A DNA stretch of 64,000 nt from Sphingomonas spermidinifaciens (GTDB taxonomy: Bacteria > Pseudomonadota > Alphaproteobacteria > Sphingomonadales > Sphingomonadaceae). The position numbers and the translations under genes are program-made. Shown here one piece after another: positions 7,198 to 14,962 of this stretch; within the stretch, counting starts at the first letter, position 1; the number at the start of each line of letters is the position of its first letter. Under the pieces are notes generated by a model that did not search any database, had not been told where the DNA came from, and saw nothing but the letters and a program-made list of their open reading frames with translations. The DNA lies in contig NZ_NWMW01000001.1 of assembly GCF_002351485.1 (NCBI RefSeq), positions 496,001-560,000 on the forward strand, written 5' to 3'.

Positions 7198-8617
7198 CCG
7201 TTCGATATATGTTCGCGGCATGCGGCTGTCGAGTGATCGAAGAAAGCAGCAGCGCGAAAGTGATCGCGGCAAGCACCGCCCAGAGACCGAGCCCCTGCCA
7301 TGGCGTGAAGCCGAAAAACTCATTGGGGATGGTCCGCAGATATCCCGGCCCGAACCGGTCGGCCCACACGCCGTCGATCAGCGCATTGTCGGCGCTCCAC
7401 GGGGCAGTGATCTCGGCCGCGGCGATCGTCAGATTGATGGCAATGCTGCCCGTCAGCAGCGCGGCGAGACCCGCTCGCACCCAGCACCCTCCCCCCGCCC
7501 AGACACTCGGCAGCGCGAGCGACAGGAACGCGACCGCTGGCATCGCATGGCGCGGGCCGGTCGAGTTACCCCCGTCCCAATAGACATAGGAGGCATTGTA
7601 GAGGAACGCGACGACCGCACCCACGAGCGCCAGCACCGCCAGATCGCGCCATTCACTTCGCCACAGGAACCGAAACCCCGGCAACGCGGCGACCAGCACC
7701 GGCGCGACCCAGACGATCCCGCGACGCGTTCCCCACAACACTTCGCCCAACACCGCAAGGTGCGGATAGGTGAGGCCAAACAGCCCCTGGTCCATCCCCT
7801 CCCAGCCGACCACGCCCTGGTAGCCGAGCCGGAACGGCGTCCCGAACGCAAAGAGGTTGTAGGCGAGGAGCGGCACCATCGCTGCAGCGCCCGCAACGAC
7901 GGCGATCGCTACACTTGACGCTTCGGCGCGCGCCAGTCCACGCATTCGCCACAGCGCGAAAGCACCGACCGGCAGCGCGAAGATCAACGCGCTGTGCTCG
8001 ATCACCAGCGCCCAGCCGAGGGCGAGCCCGGCGAGCGGCGCATCGCCGCGGCCGCGATCGTCGCTCGTTCCCTTCAGGATGAGGCGGATTGCGATCACAA
8101 GCAACGACGCGACCGCGCAATGCCCGAACAAGGTGGTTGCCCAGCCCCAGAGCGGGGTGCCCATCGCGAACGCGAGCGCGCCGAACACCCCCGCCGCGAC
8201 CGACCCGGTCACGCGGCGGCCAATGTCCATCACCGCTACCGCCGCGAGCGCCAGCAGCGTCGCATTGATCGCCGCCGCGGCCAGCCACAGGCGCAGCTTC
8301 ATGTAGCGGTCGAAGCTCGCATCCTCGGCCGCCAGCACCTTGTCGTCGGCGCGGTCGCCCGTCGCCGCGTCGGCCAACATGACGAAAGGCAGCGCCATCA
8401 GCGTCATGCCCGGCGGCTTGTCGAGATAGAAGTTGGGGCCGAACCGTGCCTTGTCGATCGTCAGATGCTCGAAACGATTGATCGCCGCGTCGTGCCGCTC
8501 GACGATCGAGATCGCCGCGAACAGACGCACGGCATTGTTGGGGTTCCAGCACCAAGACCCGAACCAAGCCGCCGAGAGCCATACGAGCGCGAACAGCAAG
8601 GCGGACGGACGTGCCAT
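7175..8617 (-). CDS. Polytopic membrane protein, GT39/PMT-like glycosyltransferase candidate
   Basis: The product has about 480 residues with many hydrophobic helices. Near the N-terminus it has a DKPPG motif after an FYL segment, as in the PMT/ArnT class of lipid-linked sugar transferases (GT39, GT-C fold). Such enzymes move sugars from polyprenyl carriers onto proteins or lipids on the outer side of the inner membrane. The sugar and acceptor cannot be told. A GTG at 8623 is an alternative start; neither has a clear ribosome-binding site. Its 3' end overlaps the radical SAM gene by 23 bases, an unusually long overlap for genes with no evident functional link. Confidence 0.72.
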   Translation of the reverse strand: MARPSALLFALVWLSAAWFGSWCWNPNNAVRLFAAISIVERHDAAINRFEHLTIDKARFGPNFYLDKPPGMTLMALPFVMLADAATGDRADDKVLAAEDASFDRYMKLRLWLAAAAINATLLALAAVAVMDIGRRVTGSVAAGVFGALAFAMGTPLWGWATTLFGHCAVASLLVIAIRLILKGTSDDRGRGDAPLAGLALGWALVIEHSALIFALPVGAFALWRMRGLARAEASSVAIAVVAGAAAMVPLLAYNLFAFGTPFRLGYQGVVGWEGMDQGLFGLTYPHLAVLGEVLWGTRRGIVWVAPVLVAALPGFRFLWRSEWRDLAVLALVGAVVAFLYNASYVYWDGGNSTGPRHAMPAVAFLSLALPSVWAGGGCWVRAGLAALLTGSIAINLTIAAAEITAPWSADNALIDGVWADRFGPGYLRTIPNEFFGFTPWQGLGLWAVLAAITFALLLSSITRQPHAANIYRTDGAARRS

Positions 8618-8732
8618 GCGCACCGGCTAGCGGAAAAGCACGGCGACCGGCAACCGGCCGTTGGTGCGATGCAACACGACCTGATATAGGCATCGCGGCC
8701 GGACAGCTTCGGGCCGGCGCGGGAGCACCATC

Positions 8733-9029
8733 ATGTCGACGCGCACTCCCCATTATGCCGACTGGGCGATGCTCGGCTATCAGACGTGGCTATTGGGCGT
8801 GGAGGCGTCGTTCGTCATCGCGACGCGGCTCAGCGGCTTCGCCTGGCAAGCGCCGGGATCGGACAAGGAAGCGGTACGGATGGTTAGCGAGAAGATCGCC
8901 GCGATCACCGAGCTTCAGATGCGCTACCTGACCGGCGGCATGGGAACGACGCCGCTCGCCGCAGGTCAGAACACCGTCCGCCATTATCGGCGCAAGGTGG
9001 CGGCGAACCGCCGCCGCCTCTCGCGTTAA
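8733..9029 (+). CDS. Small conserved-looking protein, possibly phasin-like (98 aa)
   Basis: The ATG at 8733 has GGGAG about 9 bases upstream. The 98 residues form a predicted helical protein with an N-terminal aromatic-rich segment (WLLGVEASFVIATRL) and a strongly basic C-terminus (RRKVAANRRRLSR). The shape resembles short phasin-like granule-binding proteins, but there is no diagnostic motif and I do not claim the function. It stands alone between a divergent membrane protein and a convergent gene that stops 3 bases after it. Confidence 0.6.
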   Translation: MSTRTPHYADWAMLGYQTWLLGVEASFVIATRLSGFAWQAPGSDKEAVRMVSEKIAAITELQMRYLTGGMGTTPLAAGQNTVRHYRRKVAANRRRLSR

Positions 9030-9032
9030 GGA

Positions 9033-9431
9033 TCAGTCGTCCAGCACATTCTGCGCGTCGCGACGCGCGCGGCGCTCGGCGCGGTTGCGGTCGGCTGCCT
9101 GGCCGTAGCAACCCGTCGCGCCGCCGATGCCGACCGCCGAGCAACTGCCGATCCCCGACTGGCCGGCATTGAGCGTGCCTTCGGCGCGCGCCGCCCACGC
9201 TTCGTTCTGCGGCGTGATCTCGAGCTCGCGTAGCTCCTGCGGGATGCGAAAGCGCTCGGCCTCGCTCTTGCGGACGCAGACGACGATTTCCTCGCCATCG
9301 GCGTTGGTCGGGCACTTGTCGTTGCCGTAGATGTAAAGGACGCCGTTCTGCACCTGCGCGGCGGCGGGCGCGGACAACGCCGCGACGCCGATCGTGGCGG
9401 CAGCGGCAAGAGCGATCGACTTGAACGTCAT
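9033..9431 (-). CDS. Small secreted protein with signal peptide (132 aa)
   Basis: The start at ATG 9431 is followed by a clear Sec signal peptide (SIALAAAATIGVAAL, cleavage near APAAAQ at about residue 23). The mature part has four cysteines (KCP, VVC, GSC, GCY) that could form two disulfides in the periplasm, and a charged Arg-rich C-terminus ending NVLDD. I do not recognise a named family. An in-frame ATG at 9452 exists but would delay the signal peptide. It lies downstream of coq7 and dsbB on the same strand, 57 bases after coq7, and might belong to that transcript. Confidence 0.65.
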   Translation of the reverse strand: MTFKSIALAAAATIGVAALSAPAAAQVQNGVLYIYGNDKCPTNADGEEIVVCVRKSEAERFRIPQELRELEITPQNEAWAARAEGTLNAGQSGIGSCSAVGIGGATGCYGQAADRNRAERRARRDAQNVLDD

Positions 9432-9488
9432 GAGACTATCTCCTGCCGGCAAAACGCCCGGCGCTGCGAACGGTGCCTTTGCAGGCTA

Positions 9489-10031
9489 TCAGATACGTTT
9501 GGAAATCGCGATGGCCGCACGGCAGCCTGCGCGGATCACCGCGCTCATCAGCGGATAGGCAGGCGCCTGCTCGGCTCCAGCGGCGAGTGCGGCTTCCTTG
9601 TGCTCCAGCTCCTCGGCCTGGAATTGCCGGATGTGCTCGGCAAGCTCGGGATCGTCGTCGCCCAACTCCGCGAGCTGGTCCTCGTAATGCTTGTCGATCT
9701 CGGTCTCGACGGCCGCCGTGCAAGCCATCGCCGCCTCCGGCCCGATCGTGGCGGTGACAGCTCCCAGCGCAAAACCCGCGACGTTCCAGAAGGGCTGGAG
9801 CAGCGTCGGCCGCACGCCACGCTCGGCGATGAGCCGGTCGAAATACTCGCGGTGCCGCGCTTCCTGCTGCGCCATGCCGGCGATTTCGGCGGCGTGCGGG
9901 CCGTGATCGCCCAGGATCGCGAGTTGCCCGGCGTATATTCGCGTTGCGCCGTATTCGCCCGCCTGATCGACGCGGATCATCGAGCGGATCTTCTCGCGCC
10001 TGTCGCCCGGCCGCCAGCTTGTCTCGGTCAT
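9489..10031 (-). CDS. coq7: COQ7-type demethoxyubiquinone hydroxylase
   Basis: This 180-residue protein carries the carboxylate-bridged diiron ligand set of COQ7: E26 (QAGEYGA), E57 and H60 (EARH), E109, and E141 with H144 (ELEH). It hydroxylates demethoxyubiquinol, the penultimate step of ubiquinone synthesis, at the inner membrane. The ATG overlaps the dsbB stop (ATGA), so the two genes are translated together. It is the last enzyme gene of the block that runs down from proA. Confidence 0.95.
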   Translation of the reverse strand: MTETSWRPGDRREKIRSMIRVDQAGEYGATRIYAGQLAILGDHGPHAAEIAGMAQQEARHREYFDRLIAERGVRPTLLQPFWNVAGFALGAVTATIGPEAAMACTAAVETEIDKHYEDQLAELGDDDPELAEHIRQFQAEELEHKEAALAAGAEQAPAYPLMSAVIRAGCRAAIAISKRI

Positions 10032-10504
10032 GCCCTATGCCTCTTCCATGCGAGCACGAGGATCGCTGTCGCGCCCGTCAGCGAAAAGATGGCGTTGAAT
10101 CCCGCCAGCGAAACCCCGCCCAAGGTCCATTGCGCCACGTCGCAGCGGATCATCGGGCGCGACAGGATGTCGGCGAGGAGGTCGCCGCCGCGCGGCGCGG
10201 GCGCGGTGCAGGCGGTGATCCCCTGCCACCAGTGATATTCGACCCCCGCGTGAAACACGCCAATCGCCCCGCTGACGGCGATCAGCAGCGCCGCGAGCGT
10301 CACCATCGCGCGCTTCGCCGCCCTGCCCGGCAGGGCGAAGGCGAGCAGCGCCGGGGCGAGCGCGGCATAATGCGGCCAGCGCTGCCAGTGGCACATCTCG
10401 CATGGATAGAGCCCGCCGAACAGCTGCGATGCCCATGCCCCCGCCAGCAACGCGAGCGGCAGGACGAGCGCCAGCAAGCGCGCGAGCGTCAGCGATTGCG
10501 GCAT
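10028..10504 (-). CDS. dsbB: Disulfide bond formation protein B
   Basis: This 158-residue protein has four hydrophobic helices and two redox cysteine pairs: C35-C38 (CEMC) in the first periplasmic loop and C99 with C121 in the second. This is the DsbB arrangement. It reoxidises DsbA and passes electrons to ubiquinone in the inner membrane, which fits its overlap with the ubiquinone gene coq7. It follows ctpA by 4 bases on the same strand. The related DsbI cannot be fully excluded. Confidence 0.93.
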   Translation of the reverse strand: MPQSLTLARLLALVLPLALLAGAWASQLFGGLYPCEMCHWQRWPHYAALAPALLAFALPGRAAKRAMVTLAALLIAVSGAIGVFHAGVEYHWWQGITACTAPAPRGGDLLADILSRPMIRCDVAQWTLGGVSLAGFNAIFSLTGATAILVLAWKRHRA

Positions 10505-10508
10505 CGGC

Positions 10509-11852
10509 TCAGCGCTTCGCCGCGACCTTTGCCGGCGCCGCCGCCGCCATCTGCGCGGGCGCGCCGAGCCGGGCGATCGTTTTTACCGCATAATCGAGCT
10601 GGAAGTCCTCGACCCCCTGCTTCTTCAGCTGCTCGGCGGTGGCGGCGAAGCGCGGATCGGTCTTCGCGTCCTCCTCCAGCACCTTGTTGTCGACCTTCGC
10701 CTCGTTGATCAGGTGGCGGCGCAGGTCGGCCTCGCGGAAGACGGGGCGCGTCTTGTAATCCTCGTCGGACAGCTGCGGCACGGCGAGGTCGGGCTCGATC
10801 CCGCCCTCCTGCACCGACCGGCCCGAGGGGGTGAAGTAACGCGCCGTCGTCAGCCTGAGCGCGTTCGCCGGCCCGAGCTGGAGCAGCGTCTGCACCGATC
10901 CCTTGCCGAAGGTCCGCTCGCCCATGACGATCGCGCGGTGATGGTCCTGCAGCGCGCCGGCGACGATCTCGCTGGCCGAGGCGGTGCCCGCATCGACCAG
11001 CACGATGATCGGCAGGCCGCCCGCCAGATCGCCGGCGCGCGCATAGTAACGCTCGATATCGGCCTTCTCGCGCCCGCGCTGCGACACGATTTCGCCGCGT
11101 TCGAGGAAGACGTCGGACACCTCGATCGCCTGCGTCAGCAAGCCGCCGCCATTCGAGCGCAGATCGACGATATAGCCCGTCGGCTTGCGCCCCAGCGACT
11201 TGTCGATCGCGGTGATCGCCGCACGCGTGTCGGCGCCGGTCGAGGCCGAGAAGGTGTTGATATTGATGATGCCGACGCCGTTCTTGACCTCCCACTTCAC
11301 CGGCTTCTGCACGATGATCTCGCGCGCCATGGTGAGTTCGAGCGGCTTGTCGCGGCCGGGGCGCACGATCGTCAGCGTGACCTTGGTCCCCGGCTGCCCC
11401 CGCATCCCCTCGATCGCTTCGTCCAAAGCCTCGCCGAAGATCAGCTTGCCGCCGATGTGGGTGATGTAGTCGCCTGCCTTGATACCGGCGCGGAACGCGG
11501 GCGAATCCTCAGTGGGGGCGATCACCTTGACCGCGCCGTCCTCCTGCGTGACGGTCAGGCCGAGGCCGCCGTAATTGCCCTCGGTCTGGATGCGCATATT
11601 CTCGAAATCGAGCGCATCGACATAGGCGCTGTGAGGATCGAGTGCGGCGAGCATGCCCTGAATGGCGCCCTTCACCAGCGTCTTGTCGTCGACCTTGTCG
11701 ACATATTCGCCCTTCACCCGGTTGTAGACGTCCATGAACAGGTCGAGTTCGCGATAGCTGTTGGTATCGACCTGGGCCATCGCACCCGTCGCGAGCGGCA
11801 CCATCGCGATGGCGGCGGTCGCGGCGAGGGCCTGAAGCATCGGACGGGGCAT
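10509..11852 (-). CDS. ctpA: Carboxyl-terminal processing protease, S41 family
   Basis: The order is a signal peptide (residues 1-27, cleavage near GAMAQ), a short helical region, a PDZ domain (about 85-165, GGLGLTV) and the S41 protease core. The catalytic Ser-Lys dyad is visible as S292 (TASASE) and K317 (GKGSV), 25 residues apart as in Tsp. It trims or degrades envelope proteins from their C-termini. I chose ATG 11852 because AAGGA lies 9 bases upstream and the signal peptide starts there; earlier in-frame starts at 11909 and 11948 would bury it. The envC-like gene is just upstream, as in many proteobacteria. Confidence 0.94.
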   Translation of the reverse strand: MPRPMLQALAATAAIAMVPLATGAMAQVDTNSYRELDLFMDVYNRVKGEYVDKVDDKTLVKGAIQGMLAALDPHSAYVDALDFENMRIQTEGNYGGLGLTVTQEDGAVKVIAPTEDSPAFRAGIKAGDYITHIGGKLIFGEALDEAIEGMRGQPGTKVTLTIVRPGRDKPLELTMAREIIVQKPVKWEVKNGVGIININTFSASTGADTRAAITAIDKSLGRKPTGYIVDLRSNGGGLLTQAIEVSDVFLERGEIVSQRGREKADIERYYARAGDLAGGLPIIVLVDAGTASASEIVAGALQDHHRAIVMGERTFGKGSVQTLLQLGPANALRLTTARYFTPSGRSVQEGGIEPDLAVPQLSDEDYKTRPVFREADLRRHLINEAKVDNKVLEEDAKTDPRFAATAEQLKKQGVEDFQLDYAVKTIARLGAPAQMAAAAPAKVAAKR

Positions 11853-11928
11853 CGAACGCAATTCCTTTTCAAACGCTGCGACCGAAGATAGCGGCAAGTT
11901 GCGTGCCATTAAAGCCACAGACCCAAGT

Positions 11929-13074
11929 TTATCGGAGCAGCGCGACAAGGTCGAAGGGCTGGCCGCGACGGCGCAATTCGACGGTCACGCGCGGTCCCGC
12001 TCGCCCCAGCGGCATCCCTGCTCCGACCGCACCGCCTGGCGAGACCTGCGCGCCGTCGAGGCCGGAGAGCAACGTCGTCCATCCCTCGCCGTGATCGAGG
12101 ATGACGACAGTGCCATAGCCGCCGAAGCGGCGCGCGAACATCACCCGGCCGGGCGCAGGCGCCACCACCGGCGTCCCGGCCGCCACCTCGATCGTCAGTC
12201 CGCGCGAGCGGACGCCGCTCTCGCTGATTTCACCGAGGCCGGTAACGATCCGGCCGCGCACCGGCAGGCGATAGGGGGGCGGTGCCTCGAACTTCTCCGC
12301 CGCCGCATCGGGGCGCGGCAGCGGCTCGCCGAGTTCCAGCAGGCGCGCGCGCGTCGTCTTGGCCGCGTCGGCGACGGCGATCTGATCGACGATATCGCGC
12401 GCCTCTTCGCCCAGCGCGATCGCCCGATCCGATTCGGTGAGCGCGCCGCGCGCAAGCTGACGCGAGCGGAGGCGGCTGGCGCTCTCCAGCTCGAGCAGCT
12501 TCTGTCGTTCAGCTTCCAGCCGCGCACGCCCATCGCGCAGGCTGGCGGCGGCGAGTTCGGCGCCGCGGCGCAGGCGCCGAGTGCGCTCGATCTCGCCCTG
12601 CACTGCAGCACTCCGCGCGCGCACGACCGGCACGATGCCGGCGAGCAGGGCACGGACATGCACCGCGTCGCGCGTAGAACCGGGCTGGAGCAGCGCAAGC
12701 GACGCGGGTCGGCGGGCGAGCGACTGGAGCGCCGCGACCAGCCGCATCGTCGGCGCGCGCTGTGCATCCAGCCGGCGGCGCTGATCGGCCAGCGCGCGAT
12801 CGACCAGCGCGATCCGCGCGCGCGCCGCGGCGATATCGGCCTCGGCCGCTTCGGCGCGGGCGGCGACCGCCGCCTGTTCGCGACGCGCCTGCTCGGCGGC
12901 ATTCTTCGCGGCGTCGGCCTGTTTCTCGAGCGCCTCGGCCCGCGCCTGTGCGGCCCGTGAGGCGCGGTTGGCGCGGACCAGTTGCTCACGCTGATCGACG
13001 CCCGCCTGCTGCGCGCCCGTCGCCACGGGCATCAGCAGCGCGGGCAGCGCGATCAGGGCGAGCGCCTGCCTCAT
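11929..13074 (-). CDS. envC: EnvC-like murein hydrolase activator with degenerate LytM domain
   Basis: The 381-residue product has a signal peptide, a long Ala/Arg/Glu coiled coil (about residues 25-245) and a C-terminal LytM/M23 domain. The zinc ligands of active M23 peptidases are absent: the HxGxD position reads RGLTIEV, the HxH position reads LLSGLD, and the last motif reads VTVELRRRGQP. This is the non-catalytic form found in EnvC, which activates cell-wall amidases at the division site. The ATG at 13074 overlaps the rlmH stop (ATGA). The next gene is ctpA, a common pairing. Confidence 0.88.
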   Translation of the reverse strand: MRQALALIALPALLMPVATGAQQAGVDQREQLVRANRASRAAQARAEALEKQADAAKNAAEQARREQAAVAARAEAAEADIAAARARIALVDRALADQRRRLDAQRAPTMRLVAALQSLARRPASLALLQPGSTRDAVHVRALLAGIVPVVRARSAAVQGEIERTRRLRRGAELAAASLRDGRARLEAERQKLLELESASRLRSRQLARGALTESDRAIALGEEARDIVDQIAVADAAKTTRARLLELGEPLPRPDAAAEKFEAPPPYRLPVRGRIVTGLGEISESGVRSRGLTIEVAAGTPVVAPAPGRVMFARRFGGYGTVVILDHGEGWTTLLSGLDGAQVSPGGAVGAGMPLGRAGPRVTVELRRRGQPFDLVALLR

Positions 13075-13493
13075 CCCTCGCGATGATAGGGGTGGCCGGC
13101 AAGGATGCTCGTCGCGCGCCACAATTGCTCGGCGAGCATCGCCCGCGCCATCAGGTGCGGCCAGGTCATCCGCCCGAACGCGATCAGCCAGTCGGCGCGC
13201 GCCCGCTCCGCCTCGCCGAAGCCGTCGGCGGCACCCAGCATGAACCGCGCCTCGCGCACCCCATCGTCGCGCCAGCGGCCAAGCTTCTCGGCAAAGGCCA
13301 TGCTGCCGGGCTGCTCCCCTTTCTCGTCGAGCAGGATCAGTCGGGTGCCGGGCTCGACCGGGGGCAGCTTGCCGCCGGTATCGGGCAGCTCGGTTACGCG
13401 CACCGGCCAGCCGACCCGCTTCAGATATCGATCGACCAGCTCGGCCTCCGGCCCCCGGCCGATCCGCCCGCGCGCGACGATGTGGAGCAGCAA
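13071..13493 (-). CDS. rlmH: 23S rRNA pseudouridine-1915 N3-methyltransferase
   Basis: This 140-residue SPOUT methyltransferase has the RlmH signatures LILLDEKGEQPGS and MLGAADGFGE, plus the C-terminal knot segment ending HPYHREG. It methylates pseudouridine 1915 of 23S rRNA on assembled 70S ribosomes. It follows rsfS by 7 bases and overlaps the envC-like gene by 4 bases. The rsfS-rlmH order is widespread in bacteria. Confidence 0.96.
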   Translation of the reverse strand: MLLHIVARGRIGRGPEAELVDRYLKRVGWPVRVTELPDTGGKLPPVEPGTRLILLDEKGEQPGSMAFAEKLGRWRDDGVREARFMLGAADGFGEAERARADWLIAFGRMTWPHLMARAMLAEQLWRATSILAGHPYHREG

Positions 13494-13500
13494 GCGGGGG

Positions 13501-13896
13501 TCAGGCGGCGGGCGCGGGCGGCACTGGCGGCGCGTCGCCGAACGCCCACATCCGCTCGAGATTATAGAAGCTGCGCACCTCGGGCCGGAACAGGTGGACG
13601 ATCACGTCGCCGGCGTCGATCAGCACCCAGTCGGCATTGGTCAGCCCCTCGACCCGGGCCGAGATGCCGCGCTCGCGCTTGATCCGCTCGGCCAGCTTCT
13701 GCGCCATCGACGCGACCTGGCGCGTCGAGCGGCCCGACGAGATCACCATGTAATCTGCGATGCTCGACTTGCCGGTCAGCGGGATCGAAACCGTCTCAAG
13801 CGCCTGATCGTCGTCCAGCGAGGCGAGGACGAGGGCGTGCAGCGCCCCGGCCGGGTCGGCGTCGGGCGTGGACGAAACGGGACGGGTCTGGGCCAA
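13501..13896 (-). CDS. rsfS: Ribosomal silencing factor RsfS
   Basis: The product has about 131 residues with the RsfS/Iojap core: SIADYMVISSGRSTRQV, ADWVLIDAGDVIVHLF and FYNLERMW. It binds ribosomal protein L14 and blocks subunit joining in poor conditions. No ATG lies near the conserved start. A TTG at 13896 has AGGAG 5 bases upstream, and that site lies in the end of nadD, which stops 8 bases before. I therefore prefer the TTG; the frame stays open further upstream to 14052, but inside nadD. Confidence 0.93.
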   Translation of the reverse strand: MAQTRPVSSTPDADPAGALHALVLASLDDDQALETVSIPLTGKSSIADYMVISSGRSTRQVASMAQKLAERIKRERGISARVEGLTNADWVLIDAGDVIVHLFRPEVRSFYNLERMWAFGDAPPVPPAPAA

Positions 13897-13904
13897 TGCT
13901 GCTC

Positions 13905-14537
13905 CTAGGCGCGTGCGGAAGGGGTGGAGGAACGCCGATCGTCCAGATAACGGCGGTGCCAGGCAGGATCGGCGGCACGGATGCCGGTCGCCGAACGTCG
14001 GTCGGGGCGGAAGCGCAACAGCACGAGGCCGGGCAATCTCCACTCGTCCCATCGTCTTGCCTGGCCTGCGGGCCGCACGGCGCGCCGCAGCCAGCCCATC
14101 GCGGGACTTGCGAGGGCATCTCCGTCATAGCCCGGACGCGCGATTACCGCAATCGGCAGCGCACGCGCGATGTCGCGCCAGCGCTGCCACTTGTGAAATC
14201 CGGCAAGATTGTCCGACCCCATGATCCACACGAACCGCTTCTTCGGATAAAGGAGCGGCAGTCGTTCGAGCAGATCGACGGTATATCGCGTGCCCAGCCG
14301 CGCCTCGATCGTCGAGACGCGGATCGGCGCATGCCGCGCCATCGCCCGCGCCGAGGCGACCCGCGCCGCATAGGGCGCCATGTCCCCCGCCGCTTCCTTG
14401 AGCGGATTGCCCGGCGAGACGAGCCACCAGATCTCGTCGAGGTCGAGCGCGCGGATCGCCTGCAGCGCAATAAAGCGGTGCCCGCCATGCGCCGGATTGA
14501 ACGACCCGCCCATCAGCCCGATCCGCCGCGCGGTCAT
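13905..14537 (-). CDS. nadD: Nicotinate-nucleotide adenylyltransferase
   Basis: This 210-residue protein has the nucleotidyltransferase motif GGSFNPAHGGH at residues 10-20 and the second motif RRSATGIR near the C-terminus. It converts nicotinate mononucleotide to deamido-NAD in NAD synthesis and is usually essential. Its ATG overlaps the stop of the ParE-like toxin gene by 4 bases (ATGA), so its translation is probably coupled to the toxin gene. It precedes rsfS by 8 bases, the common nadD-rsfS order. Confidence 0.95.
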   Translation of the reverse strand: MTARRIGLMGGSFNPAHGGHRFIALQAIRALDLDEIWWLVSPGNPLKEAAGDMAPYAARVASARAMARHAPIRVSTIEARLGTRYTVDLLERLPLLYPKKRFVWIMGSDNLAGFHKWQRWRDIARALPIAVIARPGYDGDALASPAMGWLRRAVRPAGQARRWDEWRLPGLVLLRFRPDRRSATGIRAADPAWHRRYLDDRRSSTPSARA

Positions 14538-14821
14538 GGCTGCGCCCGCCAGTCCTCGCGCGCGTGGCGTGGGCGAAGAACATCCACGACGGCCGAGTCG
14601 ATGCGGTCGAGTATCGGATAGGGCCTGTCATAGACCACCAGCGTCCGGACATCGCCGCGCTCGCGGCGACCCAGCGCCGCGAATGTTTCGGGTTGATCGG
14701 CTCGTTGCCCGATCCGTGTCAGCGTCCGCGCGGCAACCTCAGCAGAGCGCTTTTCGCCGAGCCACTTCTCGATCCGTCGCAGGTCCTGAATAGCCGGCGC
14801 AGCCCGGACTATCCGCCGCAT
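14534..14821 (-). CDS. ParE/RelE-family toxin-like protein
   Basis: This 95-residue protein has the RelE/ParE superfamily layout: an N-terminal helical pair (AAPAIQDLRRIEKWLGEKR), a central strand region and the C-terminal RTLVVYDRPYPILDRID strand pair followed by VLRPRHAREDW. Such toxins inhibit gyrase (ParE) or cleave mRNA (RelE); which one applies cannot be read. It overlaps a 40-residue upstream ORF by 13 bases and nadD by 4 bases. Free-standing modules rarely sit inside a housekeeping operon, so domestication is possible. Confidence 0.82.
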   Translation of the reverse strand: MRRIVRAAPAIQDLRRIEKWLGEKRSAEVAARTLTRIGQRADQPETFAALGRRERGDVRTLVVYDRPYPILDRIDSAVVDVLRPRHAREDWRAQP

Positions 14822-14931
14822 CGAGCCTGATGCTTGGCGATCGTCGCGTCGAGTTCGGTCATGACGATTTCATGAGGCACCACGTCGCCCCGATCAGCAG
14901 CGCCGATGCGGATTTTCGCTGGCTCGTTCAT
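14809..14931 (-). CDS. Very short antitoxin-like protein (40 aa)
   Basis: A 41-codon frame starts at ATG 14931 and stops at TAG 14809, overlapping the ParE-like gene by 13 bases. The peptide begins MNEPAKIRIG and contains HEIVMTELDATIAKHQ. An in-frame TAG lies just upstream of the ATG, so it cannot be longer. Overlap with a downstream toxin is the usual antitoxin position, but 40 residues is about half a normal ParD or RelB. It may be a truncated antitoxin or a minimal toxin-binding peptide. The assignment rests on position only. Confidence 0.6.
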   Translation of the reverse strand: MNEPAKIRIGAADRGDVVPHEIVMTELDATIAKHQARCGG

Positions 14932-14962
14932 GCCGCCAGGCTACGCCCCTGCCCGTCCCCCT

